Source: Alphaproteobacteria bacterium
GTDB lineage: Bacteria > Pseudomonadota > Alphaproteobacteria > CACIAM-22H2
NCBI GenBank assembly: GCA_016793165.1
Contig: JAEULA010000070.1
Span: forward strand, 1-45,792
Length of the DNA: 45,792 bases
Direction: 5' to 3'
Every line of letters begins with the position of its first letter. Within the stretch, counting starts at the first letter, position 1. Of this stretch, positions 7,788 through 16,235 are shown piece by piece. Position numbers and translations under genes: made by a program. The notes below the pieces were generated by a model. It did no database searches. It saw nothing but the letters and a program-made list of their open reading frames with translations, and had not been told where the DNA came from.

Positions 7788-9248
7788 TCACGCCGGCGCT
7801 CCGCGCGGGACGATGGTCTCGCGCGGCGCTGCCGGCATCGGCCGCATCGCGGCGAAGTCCATCGCGGCCGCCACCGCGAATCCGGGGCAGCCGAGCGAGC
7901 CGAGCGCGAGGCGGCCGCCCGGCGCGATGCGAAGCCGCGCGGTGCCCGACGCGATGTCGTAGAGATCCGGGTGCCCGGCGGCAAAGGCGCGCTGCTCGGC
8001 CGGCGGCGCGAAGCGCATGCCGTCGATGAAATGGTGGCCGTTGCGCTCGACATGGCCGAGCCCGATCAGGGCGACCAGAGCCAGGTCCTGCTGCACGCTG
8101 ACGCCGGCCCAGGTCGTCAGGTCCTCCGCGGACATGAAGGCCCTGGGCGATCCCGCCTCCGCGTTGATCCTCGCCACCCTCGCCGCGTTGAGCAGCGACT
8201 TGTACAGCCCCTTGCAGGTCTTGCTCGAGACGCCCGAATAGCCGAGCGCAAGGCTGTCCGGGAAGGCGCGCAGTTCGCCGTCCGACTCGTCGATGATCAG
8301 CGGCCGATGGCGAGCCATCGCCGTGACCGGGCGCGCCAGCGCGACCGCACGCTTGATCGGCTGCTCGACAAACAGGATCGAGGCGCAGAGCCGCGCCAAG
8401 GCCGGCGTCGCGGCCATGCGTTCCCAAAGTGCGAGGAAGCCCTCGACGTCGTCGTACTGCTCGTTGCCGTCGAGCGTCGCCTTGTAGGCGGGGCCGGCAT
8501 CGAGGACCGCGGCGATGCGGGTGAGGCGATCGAGATCCGCGTCGATCCGGCCACCGACCTTCAGCTTGTAGAAACGCCCCTGGTACTGACGCACGACTTC
8601 CTCGAGCGTCTCCGGCAGACCGTCGCCCACCGGCGCGCCGGGCCGGTCGGCGTCGGTCAGGCTGTCGACCAGGCCGACCGTGTGCCGCACGTCGATCGTC
8701 GGGCGCGGTGCGAGCGCGGCGAGGAAACCGTCGAGGGCGAATCCGGCGAGGTCGGGCGTCAGCTCGCCGACCCGCAGCCCTGCGGCGTTTGTCCGCACGA
8801 GGTCCTGGAACGACCGGCCGAGCGCGCGGCCCAGCGCGTCGAGGATCGCGCGATCGAGCAGCGCCGGCCCGTAATTGGCGACCAGGGGATTGAGCGCCAA
8901 CGCCGCGCCGCGAGCGACCTGCTCCGGATAGGCGGACTCGAAATGGCCGAAGGCCGTGCGCAATCCCGCCGCGCCGTAGAGGTCGATCGCGATCTGCAGC
9001 GCCTGGCGGAGCTGGTCGAGGTTCTGCGTGTCGCTCAGCGCCGGATTCTTGTCGAACCACTTCGCGCCGAGGCATTCGGCCGCCACGCCCTCGGCGTGCC
9101 GGCCGTCCTCGAGCTCGATGCGCACCCGGAGCACGGCCTGCGTGCCGTGCGTGACGGTGATGACGCCGAAGCGGAAGGGGATGCGGAAGGCGACGTCGCG
9201 CTCGAAGCGCTCGACGTCCACGAGGCGCAGGCGCGGCGCCGCGTTCAT
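7788..9248 (-). CDS. Enolase-superfamily protein (muconate-lactonizing-enzyme-like active site)
   Basis: 486 aa, clearly longer than the 350-400 aa usual for mandelate racemase/MLE-type members. The barrel catalytic residues can be placed: a KxK motif in YKLKVGG (K228, K230), metal ligands D260 (TLDGNEQ), E295 (FVEQPI) and D320 (IIDES), and Lys at SSKTCKG (K343 or K346) on a later strand. A KxK plus an opposite Lys is the MLE-subgroup arrangement, used for proton abstraction alpha to a carboxylate, so dehydration, cycloisomerisation or epimerisation of an acid is expected. The extra length is split between an N-terminal extension and a roughly 60-residue C-terminal segment. Its ATG overlaps the stop of the TIM-barrel gene (ATGA, 9245-9248). 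Confidence 0.88.
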   Translation of the reverse strand: MNAAPRLRLVDVERFERDVAFRIPFRFGVITVTHGTQAVLRVRIELEDGRHAEGVAAECLGAKWFDKNPALSDTQNLDQLRQALQIAIDLYGAAGLRTAFGHFESAYPEQVARGAALALNPLVANYGPALLDRAILDALGRALGRSFQDLVRTNAAGLRVGELTPDLAGFALDGFLAALAPRPTIDVRHTVGLVDSLTDADRPGAPVGDGLPETLEEVVRQYQGRFYKLKVGGRIDADLDRLTRIAAVLDAGPAYKATLDGNEQYDDVEGFLALWERMAATPALARLCASILFVEQPIKRAVALARPVTAMARHRPLIIDESDGELRAFPDSLALGYSGVSSKTCKGLYKSLLNAARVARINAEAGSPRAFMSAEDLTTWAGVSVQQDLALVALIGLGHVERNGHHFIDGMRFAPPAEQRAFAAGHPDLYDIASGTARLRIAPGGRLALGSLGCPGFAVAAAMDFAAMRPMPAAPRETIVPRGAPA

Positions 9249-10069
9249 TCCAGCGCCTCCAGCAGGCCCTGGACATAGCCGATGCTGCGCGCGGCGCAGC
9301 CGGGCCCGTCCGGCACGTAGTCGAACGGCTCGATCGCCAGCCAGCCGGCGTAGCCGTCCTGCCTGAGCGCGCGCAGGACGGGCGCGAAGCGGTCCCCGCC
9401 CTGCCCCGGTCCGCGGCGGTTGCGATCGTTGAGCTGGACATGCGCGAGCAGCCCGGTCGGCAGCCACTCCCGCACCAGGACCGCCGGCGGCACGCTCTCG
9501 CCCGCCGCCGCGGCGGAGGTGTCGAGCATCGTGCGCACGGCGGGGCTCGCGATCCGGCGGACGATCTCGGCGGCCTCCGCGATGCGATTGACGAAGTCGG
9601 TCTCGCGCGGCGCCAGCGGCTCGATGCAATAGACGACGCCGGCCTTCTCGGCGTGCGGCGCGATCGCCGCCCAGGCCGCCTCGGCACGTTGCGCGGCACC
9701 CTCGCCCTGCCCCTTCAGGAGGCGCTGGGCCGGCGAGCCGTGCACCAGATAGGCGCCGCCGAGATCGGCGCAGAGATCGACCAGCGCCGTCATCACGTCG
9801 ACGGTGCGCTGCCACACCGCCTTGTCCGGCGTCGTGATCGACAGTCCCTTGGGCGCGACGAGCAGCCAGTGCAGCCCGCTGACCGCGATCCCGGAATCGG
9901 CGAGCACGCGGCGCAGGCGCGCGCGCTCGCCGTCCGGCATGCGATAGGCGTCCTCGCCCAGCGTGAAGGGCGCGAGCTCGATGCCCGCGTAGCCGAGCTC
10001 GGCGGCCAGCGCGCATTGCCGCTCGAAGGACAGCTCGCGGATGACCTCGTTGCACAGCGACAGCTTCAT
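9245..10069 (-). CDS. Sugar phosphate isomerase/epimerase family TIM barrel (AP_endonuc_2)
   Basis: 274 aa, usual length. The xylose-isomerase-like barrel shows the expected divalent metal ligands: E150 (YCIEPL), D183 (MLDTS), H210 (HVQLND) and E247 (AIEPFD). This set is shared by D-tagatose 3-epimerase, hydroxypyruvate isomerase, IolE and IolI relatives, so it is probably a ketose epimerase, isomerase or inosose dehydratase-like enzyme. The start is ATG 10069, overlapping the stop of the upstream oxidoreductase (ATGA), and its stop overlaps the enolase start, so the three are translationally coupled. Together with two Gfo/Idh/MocA enzymes in the island this gives a set reminiscent of inositol- or keto-sugar-type catabolism, with an acid (TTT) uptake system. 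Confidence 0.9.
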   Translation of the reverse strand: MKLSLCNEVIRELSFERQCALAAELGYAGIELAPFTLGEDAYRMPDGERARLRRVLADSGIAVSGLHWLLVAPKGLSITTPDKAVWQRTVDVMTALVDLCADLGGAYLVHGSPAQRLLKGQGEGAAQRAEAAWAAIAPHAEKAGVVYCIEPLAPRETDFVNRIAEAAEIVRRIASPAVRTMLDTSAAAAGESVPPAVLVREWLPTGLLAHVQLNDRNRRGPGQGGDRFAPVLRALRQDGYAGWLAIEPFDYVPDGPGCAARSIGYVQGLLEALE

Positions 10070-11112
10070 GGGCCGGACACCTCGATGGCGCGCCGCTCGC
10101 GCGCGGATCGGAACATCGCCTCGCAAACCTCGGCGATCAGCAGCCCGTCGGCGATCGTCGCGCCGCCGGGCGCGCCGGCCACGAACGCCGAGAGCTCGGC
10201 GGTGATCAGCGGCGTGATCGATTCGCTCGGATAGGTCGACGTCGCCGGCGCCGCGACGACCTGGCGCCAGCCGTCGCCGTCGCGCTCGTGCCGCGCGTCG
10301 CGCAAGGTCAGGGTGCCCGACATGAAGTCGGCGATCGCGCGACCGCGCTCGCCGGCGAATTCCAGCGTCTTGCGCGACCAGCCGCCCGGCGGCGCATAGG
10401 GATCCGGCGCCTCGCCCGCGACGACGCAGCTGGCATCGAGACGGCCGAGCGTCCCGTCGCCCCATCGCAGCGTGCTCAGCACGAGATCCTCGAAGCCGCG
10501 ACCCAGCCCGTCCTCCATCATCGCCTGCACCGACGCGGGCGCCTCGCCCTTCAGCCAGAGGATGAGATCGAGGAAATGCACGGCATCGTTGAGGACGACG
10601 CCGGCGTCGCGCCGCGGCCGCTTCAGGCACAGGAACTCGCCGGAGATCCAGCGCAGCCGGCCAAGCGATCCGCCGCGCAGCACCTCGTGAAGCCGCCGGG
10701 CGAGCGGATGGAAGCGCAGCACGAAGCCGACCTGCATGCGGCGGCCGAGCCGCGTCGCGGCGGCCGCGACGTCGCGCGCCTCCGCGATCGTCCGGCCGAC
10801 GGGCTTCTCGATGAAAACGTCGCGCCCCGCGGCCATCGCCTCCAGCGCGATCGACGCATTCAGGGTGCTCGGCGCGACGGCATCGACGACGTCGCAGTCG
10901 GCCAGAAGCTCGCGCCAGTCGGCGACGATCCGCAGGCCGGGATGATCCGCGGTAGCGCGCGCCCGCGCCTCGGGCGACGGATCGGCGATCGCGAGCTCGA
11001 CCGCGGGACGACAGCCGCGCCATCCCTTGGCGTGCTGCGCGCCGAACGCGCCGTATCCGGCCTGCAGGACGCGGATCGGGCGGGGCGCGCTCTTGACGGG
11101 ATCCGAGGACAT
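10066..11112 (-). CDS. Gfo/Idh/MocA family oxidoreductase (second copy)
   Basis: 348 aa. Rossmann loop QAGYGAFGAQH (residues 17-27), signature FIEKPVGRT with E102-K103-P104, and the C-terminal substrate domain (about 120-340). It is only distantly similar to the protein at 641-1792, which begins with an NGVTGRMG loop, so the two probably act on different intermediates. ATG 11112 is the start of a three-gene operon (oxidoreductase, TIM barrel, enolase) that diverges from tctC. The palindrome TAACCA-N2-TGGTTA (11128-11141) lies 15 bp upstream of this start. Confidence 0.92.
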   Translation of the reverse strand: MSSDPVKSAPRPIRVLQAGYGAFGAQHAKGWRGCRPAVELAIADPSPEARARATADHPGLRIVADWRELLADCDVVDAVAPSTLNASIALEAMAAGRDVFIEKPVGRTIAEARDVAAAATRLGRRMQVGFVLRFHPLARRLHEVLRGGSLGRLRWISGEFLCLKRPRRDAGVVLNDAVHFLDLILWLKGEAPASVQAMMEDGLGRGFEDLVLSTLRWGDGTLGRLDASCVVAGEAPDPYAPPGGWSRKTLEFAGERGRAIADFMSGTLTLRDARHERDGDGWRQVVAAPATSTYPSESITPLITAELSAFVAGAPGGATIADGLLIAEVCEAMFRSARERRAIEVSGP

Positions 11113-11127
11113 GGCCGACAGTCTTAG

Positions 11128-11141
11128 TAACCAACTGGTTA
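11128..11141. promoter_or_regulatory. Palindromic operator, probable TetR-family binding site (site 2)
   Basis: TAACCA-AC-TGGTTA, 6-bp arms, identical in both half-sites to the core of site 1 at 2903-2926. It sits in the 57-bp gap between the divergent oxidoreductase (start 11112) and tctC (start 11170), where one bound dimer could repress both directions. Sharing 12 of 12 arm bases with a site 8 kb away in an otherwise very GC-rich background makes coincidence unlikely. Confidence 0.72.
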
Positions 11142-11169
11142 TTTCGCAACGTCGACATGGGAGTGCGCG

Positions 11170-12180
11170 ATGAAGTCTGTGCTGTCGTTTGCCGTCGCGG
11201 CGGGCCTCGCCTTGAGCAGCTCGGCCGCCTTCGCCCAGGCCTATCCGTGGAAGCCCGAGCGGCCCGTGACGATCATCGTTCCCTGGGCCGCCGGCGGCTC
11301 GACCGACCAGATGGCGCGCATCGTCGCGTCGGAGCTCGAGGCCGAGCTCGGCCAGAAGTTCACGGTGGTCAACCAGCCCGGCGCCTCGGGATCGGTCGGC
11401 ACGAAGAACGCGCTCGACGCGCCCAAGGACGGCTACACCTGGGCGGCCGGCGCCGCGGCCGATATCGGCACCTATCGCGTGCTCGGCCTCCTCGACAGCG
11501 GCCTGCAGGATTGGAACCTGTTCTTCGCCAATGCCAACGTCACCGCCATCGCCGCCAACCCGGGTGCGCCGTTTAAGGATTTCGGGCAGTTCCTGGAGGT
11601 GATGAAGCAGCGCGGCGCCAGCGTGCCGATCAGCACCGCGGGCCTGTCCTCGGCGGGTCACAACTTCATGGAGTCCGTCAAGACGAACTCCAAGATCGAG
11701 TATCGCCACGTGACCTACGACGGCGGCGCGCCGGCCGTGACCGCCGCGGTGAGCGGCGAGGTCCAGGCGGTGGCGCAGCTGCTGGTCGAGATGTCGGAGC
11801 ACATCAAGGCCAAGCGCCTCGTGCCGCTGGCCGTGCTCGCCGACAAGCCCGTGCCGCTCGCCGGCTACGGAACGCTCGAGCCGACGACGAAATGGCTGCC
11901 GAACATGCCGGCGCCGATGAACTATTTCGGCATCTGGGCGCCGAAGGGCGTGCCCGAGAACGTCATCAAGACCATGGAGATGGCGTGGGAGCGGAAGATC
12001 AAGAATTCCGACGCGCTCAAGAAGTACGGCGAGCAGCGCAGCTCGCTGATCACGCCGATCCACGGCAAGGAGGCGCACGACGAGGCGTTCAAGATGGTGC
12101 GCTTCACGGCGTGGCTCTACCACGACGCCGGCAAGTCCAAGGTGTCGCCGGACACGGTCGGAATTCCGCGCCTGCAGTAG
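11170..12180 (+). CDS. tctC: Bug/TctC family tripartite tricarboxylate transporter substrate-binding protein
   Basis: 336 aa. A cleavable Sec signal peptide (residues 1-22, AAGLALSSSAAFA|Q) leads to the periplasmic Bug fold. The family hallmarks are visible: YPWKPERPVTIIVPWAAGGSTDQ near the mature N-terminus and the VVNQPGASGSVG loop (about 63-75). The protein captures small carboxylates and delivers them to the TctAB permease. ATG 11170 begins a plus-strand operon tctC-tctB-tctA, divergent from the oxidoreductase operon and sharing operator site 2. Bug proteins bind di- and tricarboxylates, aromatic acids and amides, so an acidic substrate feeds the pathway. Its co-location with the catabolic genes supports the view that the island degrades a carboxylate. 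Confidence 0.93.
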   Translation: MKSVLSFAVAAGLALSSSAAFAQAYPWKPERPVTIIVPWAAGGSTDQMARIVASELEAELGQKFTVVNQPGASGSVGTKNALDAPKDGYTWAAGAAADIGTYRVLGLLDSGLQDWNLFFANANVTAIAANPGAPFKDFGQFLEVMKQRGASVPISTAGLSSAGHNFMESVKTNSKIEYRHVTYDGGAPAVTAAVSGEVQAVAQLLVEMSEHIKAKRLVPLAVLADKPVPLAGYGTLEPTTKWLPNMPAPMNYFGIWAPKGVPENVIKTMEMAWERKIKNSDALKKYGEQRSSLITPIHGKEAHDEAFKMVRFTAWLYHDAGKSKVSPDTVGIPRLQ

Positions 12181-12252
12181 GCCTCCGGCATCGCGCGCGG
12201 CGGCGGCGCGACCGCGCCGCCGCCGCGCCCCTCCCTCCCGGGCGGATTTGAG

Positions 12253-12789
12253 ATGACCAATCCCCTCGACACCGCGGCCGTCTCCGAAGCCGAGCGCCTG
12301 CACCCGCGGGTCGATCTCGGCATCGCTGCCGTGATCTTCCTGTTCGGCGCGGCGATCGCCTGGCACGCCTACACGATGCCGACGTTCCGAGAGCAGAAGG
12401 GCGACATCTTCACCGCCCCGGGCATCGTGCCGGGCTTCTACGGCATCATGATCGTGCTGCTCAGCCTGACGCTCGCCGGACGTGCGATCCTGCGTTCCCG
12501 GCGCGGCCTCGGTCCGACCGAAGCCGGCAATCCCGCGGCCGGCCTCGCCGGCCTGGCGCTGGTCGCCCTGCTCTGCCTCGTCTTCGCCGTCGGACTGGTG
12601 ACGCGACTGCCGTTCTGGCTGGCGAGCGCGATCTTCGTCAGCGTGTTCATCGTCGTCTTCGAATGGCGCGCCGGCGCGACCGCGGCGGCGCGCCGCCGCC
12701 TGCTCGCCATCGCCGCCGCCATCGGGCTCGCCACCGGCATCGCCGTGACGCTCGTCTTCGAGCGCGCCTTCCTCGTCCGCCTGCCTTAG
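12253..12789 (+). CDS. tctB: Tripartite tricarboxylate transporter small permease TctB
   Basis: 178 aa with four predicted membrane segments (about 27-45, 68-86, 100-130 as a pair, 150-170), the TctB architecture. The LGIAAVIFLFGAAIAW and PGIVPGFYGIMIVLLS patterns are characteristic. It partners TctA in the inner membrane for cation-coupled uptake of the acid bound by TctC. It starts at ATG 12253, 72 bp after tctC, and ends 7 bp before tctA. Confidence 0.92.
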   Translation: MTNPLDTAAVSEAERLHPRVDLGIAAVIFLFGAAIAWHAYTMPTFREQKGDIFTAPGIVPGFYGIMIVLLSLTLAGRAILRSRRGLGPTEAGNPAAGLAGLALVALLCLVFAVGLVTRLPFWLASAIFVSVFIVVFEWRAGATAAARRRLLAIAAAIGLATGIAVTLVFERAFLVRLP

Positions 12790-12796
12790 GGGCGTC

Positions 12797-14302
12797 ATGC
12801 TCGAAAGCTTCGGCCTGTTCGGCACCGCGCTCGTCGGCTACCTGACGCCCGCTACGATCATCAACGTCTTCTGGGCGACGTTCCTCGGCATCATCATCGG
12901 CGCCCTGCCGGGCCTCACCGCGACGATGGGCGTGGCGCTGATGACGACGCTCACGATCAAGATGGATTCGAGCCAAGCCATCCTGGTCCTGATCTGCATC
13001 TATGTCGGCGCGATCTACGGCGGCAGCCGCAGCGCGATCCTGCTCAACATCCCCGGGACCCCCGCCTCGGCCTGCTCGACTCTGGACGGCTACCCGCTCG
13101 CGCGCCAAGGGCTCGCCGGACGCGCGATGGGCATCTCGACGTCGGGATCGTGGCTCGGCACCCTGTTCGGAACGCTGTGCGTCGCCGGCCTGACGCCGAT
13201 CCTCGGCGAGTTCGCCCTGAAGTTCGGCTCCTACGAGTTCTTCTGGATCGCGCTGTTCGGGATCGTGATCGCCGGAACCCTCGCCGGCGGCGATCCGCTC
13301 AAAGGCTATCTCTCCGGCTTCATCGGGCTGTTCATCGCGACGATCGGGCTCGAGCCGCACTACAACTACCCCCGCTTCGCCTTCGGCTCGACCGACGTGG
13401 CGGGCGGCATCAGCCTGCTGCCCGCCCTCGTCGGCGCCTTCGGCATGGCCGAGGTGCTGCAGGCCATGCGCGGCCCCGCCGTGCAGGCGGTCTCGAACAC
13501 GCTCGACTCGATCATCCCGCGCATCGGCGACGTGCTGCAGTACTGGCGCACGATCCTGCGCTCCGGCGCGATCGGCACCTTCATCGGGATCCTGCCGGGC
13601 CTCGGCGAGGACACCGCCGCCTGGACGAGCTACGCCGCGGCCAAGCGCGGCAGCAGGGAGCGCCACAAATTCGGCAGGGGCTCCATCGAGGGCCTGATGG
13701 CCGCGGAGACCGGCGAATCCGCCTGCGTGCCCGGGGCGATCATTCCCGTGCTCACGCTGGCCGTGCCCGGCTCCGCGCCGGCGGCCGCGCTCATGGCGGC
13801 GATGTTCATCCACAACGTCAATCCCGGCCCGATGCTCATGATCGACGCGCCCCACTATCTCTACGAGATCGTGGCGATGCTCGTGATCGCGGACATGGTG
13901 AAGCTGTTCTTCGGCCTCACACTCGTGCGGCCGCTGCTGTGGATCCTGCTCGTGCCGCGCGAGCGCCTCATGCCGATCGTCTTCGTGCTCTGCGTGGTCG
14001 GCTCCTATGCCATCGCCAGCCGCGTCTTCGACATCTACGTGATGCTCGTCTTCGGCGTGATCGGGTTCGTCCTGCGCGAGCTGAAGTTCCCGATGGCGCC
14101 GATGATCCTCGGCCTCGTGCTCGGCGACCTCCTCGACAAGAACCTGCTCCGCGGCCTCGTGCTGTCAGCCGGGGACATCGCCCCGTTCTTCACGCGGCCG
14201 CAGAGCGCGGTCCTTGCCGGCATCACCTTCATCGCCGCGCTGTGGTCGATCCCCGCCGTAAGCAACGCGGTGGGCCGGCTGTTCTCACGCCGCAGCCCCT
14301 GA
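12797..14302 (+). CDS. tctA: Tripartite tricarboxylate transporter large permease TctA
   Basis: 501 aa with about eleven to twelve membrane segments, standard for TctA. Signature stretches include the conserved glycine-rich GIIIGALPGLTATMG near residues 30-45, GGSRSAILLNIPGTPAS (about 75-91) and the second repeat-like GILPGLGEDTAAW (about 262-274). It forms the transport channel with TctB. The gene is last in the tctCBA operon; its final 18 bp overlap the end of the convergent PEP-CTERM gene (14285-14302). Confidence 0.95.
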   Translation: MLESFGLFGTALVGYLTPATIINVFWATFLGIIIGALPGLTATMGVALMTTLTIKMDSSQAILVLICIYVGAIYGGSRSAILLNIPGTPASACSTLDGYPLARQGLAGRAMGISTSGSWLGTLFGTLCVAGLTPILGEFALKFGSYEFFWIALFGIVIAGTLAGGDPLKGYLSGFIGLFIATIGLEPHYNYPRFAFGSTDVAGGISLLPALVGAFGMAEVLQAMRGPAVQAVSNTLDSIIPRIGDVLQYWRTILRSGAIGTFIGILPGLGEDTAAWTSYAAAKRGSRERHKFGRGSIEGLMAAETGESACVPGAIIPVLTLAVPGSAPAAALMAAMFIHNVNPGPMLMIDAPHYLYEIVAMLVIADMVKLFFGLTLVRPLLWILLVPRERLMPIVFVLCVVGSYAIASRVFDIYVMLVFGVIGFVLRELKFPMAPMILGLVLGDLLDKNLLRGLVLSAGDIAPFFTRPQSAVLAGITFIAALWSIPAVSNAVGRLFSRRSP

Positions 14303-14956
14303 CGGCCGCCGGATCGCGATCCCGGCGCCGGCGGCGAGCCCCGCCAGCAGCAGCGCCAGGCTGCCCGGCTCAGGCACCGAGGACGGCACGACGCAATCGG
14401 CGACCGACGGCGGCGACACCGCGAACTTGGTCACCACGAAGCCGCCCGCCAGCGTACCCTCGATCGAGCACGTGTAGTCCGAGCTGTTTCCGCCGGCCTG
14501 GTCAAGCACCAGCTCGTAGTCCATCCCGAGCGTCACGGCCGGGTCGTCCTGGAACGGCCCGAACTCGCCGGGCGACAACGTCGAGGCGCTGACGACGGCG
14601 ACGTAGTCGCCAGGATCGAGAAGCAGCTCGATGCGCGCGCTGCGCGGCGCCGCACCCGCGATCCCGTCGGTGCCGAGCAACGCGCCGATGCTGCCGCCGA
14701 CCTCGCGGTAGAGCAGCAACCCCATGTCCTCGGTGGTGAGCACGCCCGGCGGCCCGCTCGGAGCGAGCGGGCTCAGTTGCACGCCCGTCAGCAGCGGCGC
14801 GCCGCCGAGGATCGTGAAGTACCAGAGATCGACCGTCGCAGCGGTCCCGGCGGCCTCGATGGTGCCGGCCGTGAGATTGATCGCCGCAGCGGGCGGTGCG
14901 ACGGCGAGCGTGGTGGCGCAGGCGAACATGGCGGCAAGCGATGCTGTCTTTTTCAT
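14285..14956 (-). CDS. PEP-CTERM sorting-domain protein
   Basis: 223 aa. ATG 14956 follows a strong Shine-Dalgarno (GAGGAGGAGACG just upstream). Signal peptide 1-24 (ending APPAAA|I). The central domain (25-190) is beta-rich with the DPGDYVAVVSAST pattern and two cysteines near the C-terminal third (C166 and C187 by rough count), without a catalytic signature. The C-terminus is a textbook PEP-CTERM: VPEPGSLALLLAG, a hydrophobic helix, then IRRPS. In known species this tail is recognised by the XrtA/EpsH exosortase and the protein goes to the cell surface or exopolysaccharide matrix. No exosortase gene is in the window. It overlaps the tctA end by 18 bp in convergent orientation. Confidence 0.9.
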   Translation of the reverse strand: MKKTASLAAMFACATTLAVAPPAAAINLTAGTIEAAGTAATVDLWYFTILGGAPLLTGVQLSPLAPSGPPGVLTTEDMGLLLYREVGGSIGALLGTDGIAGAAPRSARIELLLDPGDYVAVVSASTLSPGEFGPFQDDPAVTLGMDYELVLDQAGGNSSDYTCSIEGTLAGGFVVTKFAVSPPSVADCVVPSSVPEPGSLALLLAGLAAGAGIAIRRPSGAAA

Positions 14957-15166
14957 CGTCTCCTCCTCGTCCGGTTGGGCGGGACCCGTGCCCCTCCGGA
15001 CTATGCGCAGGAATGCCGGCGCACGAAAACGACGCCCGCGCGATCGCCACAGGCGGACAAGGGCGAATGCTGTGGAAAAGGCGGCGACCTCACATTCATG
15101 CGACTTGTGCGGTTGCGGGGCCAAGGTCAAACAAGCACGGCATTTCCGTTCATCAGGAGGGACTCC

Positions 15167-16159
15167 ATGTCGACGATCCATCGCCGCGGCGTGCTCGCAG
15201 CCGCCGGCGCGCTCGCTCTCGCCCGTCCGGGCCTCGCGCAGGTAGCCGGCCGGAAGGTCAAGGTCGCCTCGATCTACACGGTCCCGGTCGAGCAGCAATG
15301 GGTGAGCCGCATCCACAAGGCGCTGACCGCAGCCGTGGCGCGCGGCGACACCGAGTACGTCTGGTCGGAGAACGTCTCCAACACCGACTACGAGCGCGTG
15401 ATGCGCGAATACGCTCAGAAGGGCATGGACCTGATCGTCGGCGAGGCGTTCGGCGTCGAGCGCGCCGCGCGCAAGGTCGCCACCGACTTCCCGAAGACGG
15501 CCTTCCTGATCGGCTCGTCCTTCGGGCCGTCGGGACGGAACTTCGCCGTGTTCGACAACTGGATCCAGGAGCCCGCCTATCTCACCGGCCTCGTGGCGGG
15601 CGGCATGACCAAGTCCAATCTGATCGGCATGGTCGGCGGCTACCCGATCCCCGAGGTGAACCGGCTCATGCACGCCTTCATGGACGGCGCGCGGGAGGCC
15701 AACAAGGACGTCAAGTTCCTCGTCACCTTCATCGGCAGCTGGTTCGATCCGCCGAAGGCGAAGGAAGCCGCCTTCGCCATGATCGATCGGGGCGCGGACA
15801 TCCTCTATGCGGAGCGCTTCGGCGTCTCCGACGCCGCGAAGGAGCGCGGCAAGCTCGCCATCGGCAACGTCATCGACACCCAGGCGCAGTACCCGCAGAC
15901 GGTCGTCGCCTCGGCGCTGTGGCACATGGAAGCGACGATCGACCGGGCCCTCGCCAAGGTGAAGGACGGCAGCTTCACGGCCGAGGACTACGGACAGTTC
16001 TCGACGATGAAGTTCGGCGGCGCCAGCCTCGCGCCGTTCGGCACCTTCGACGACAAGATCCCGGCGGCGATCAAGGAGCTCGTGAAGACGCGCGAGGCGG
16101 AGATCCGCGACGGGCTGTTCCGCGTCAACGTCAACGACAGCGAGCCGAAGTCGAGCTGA
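15167..16159 (+). CDS. BMP family ABC transporter substrate-binding protein
   Basis: 330 aa. ATG 15167 is preceded by AGGAGG with good spacing. The N-terminus STIHRRGVLAAAG followed by a weakly hydrophobic stretch to LAQ|V looks like a Tat signal peptide (twin Arg at 6-7), so the protein is probably exported folded. The body is a BMP/PnrA-like (Bmp, Pfam PF02608) periplasmic binding fold: VKVASIYTVPVEQQW, DLIVGEAFG, VDNWIQEPAYLTGLVAG-like segment near residue 130. The family binds purine and pyrimidine nucleosides or nucleobases. The gene leads an operon with the double ATPase, two permeases and a CodA-like deaminase, fitting nucleobase salvage or catabolism. Confidence 0.92.
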   Translation: MSTIHRRGVLAAAGALALARPGLAQVAGRKVKVASIYTVPVEQQWVSRIHKALTAAVARGDTEYVWSENVSNTDYERVMREYAQKGMDLIVGEAFGVERAARKVATDFPKTAFLIGSSFGPSGRNFAVFDNWIQEPAYLTGLVAGGMTKSNLIGMVGGYPIPEVNRLMHAFMDGAREANKDVKFLVTFIGSWFDPPKAKEAAFAMIDRGADILYAERFGVSDAAKERGKLAIGNVIDTQAQYPQTVVASALWHMEATIDRALAKVKDGSFTAEDYGQFSTMKFGGASLAPFGTFDDKIPAAIKELVKTREAEIRDGLFRVNVNDSEPKSS

Positions 16160-16235
16160 GCGGGACAATCCCGCACGCCTCTCGCTCCGTCGCCTGCCGC
16201 GACCGCCCCACCTCCCCGAGGAGGGGCGGCACCGT

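Noticed and set aside
5683..9699. Very long open frame on the minus strand, over 1300 codons
   Set aside because: It runs through parts of the secreted protein gene, the enolase and the TIM-barrel genes in other frames; its predicted sequence is Arg/Ala/Gly-rich with no domain. This is the usual GC-rich antisense shadow.
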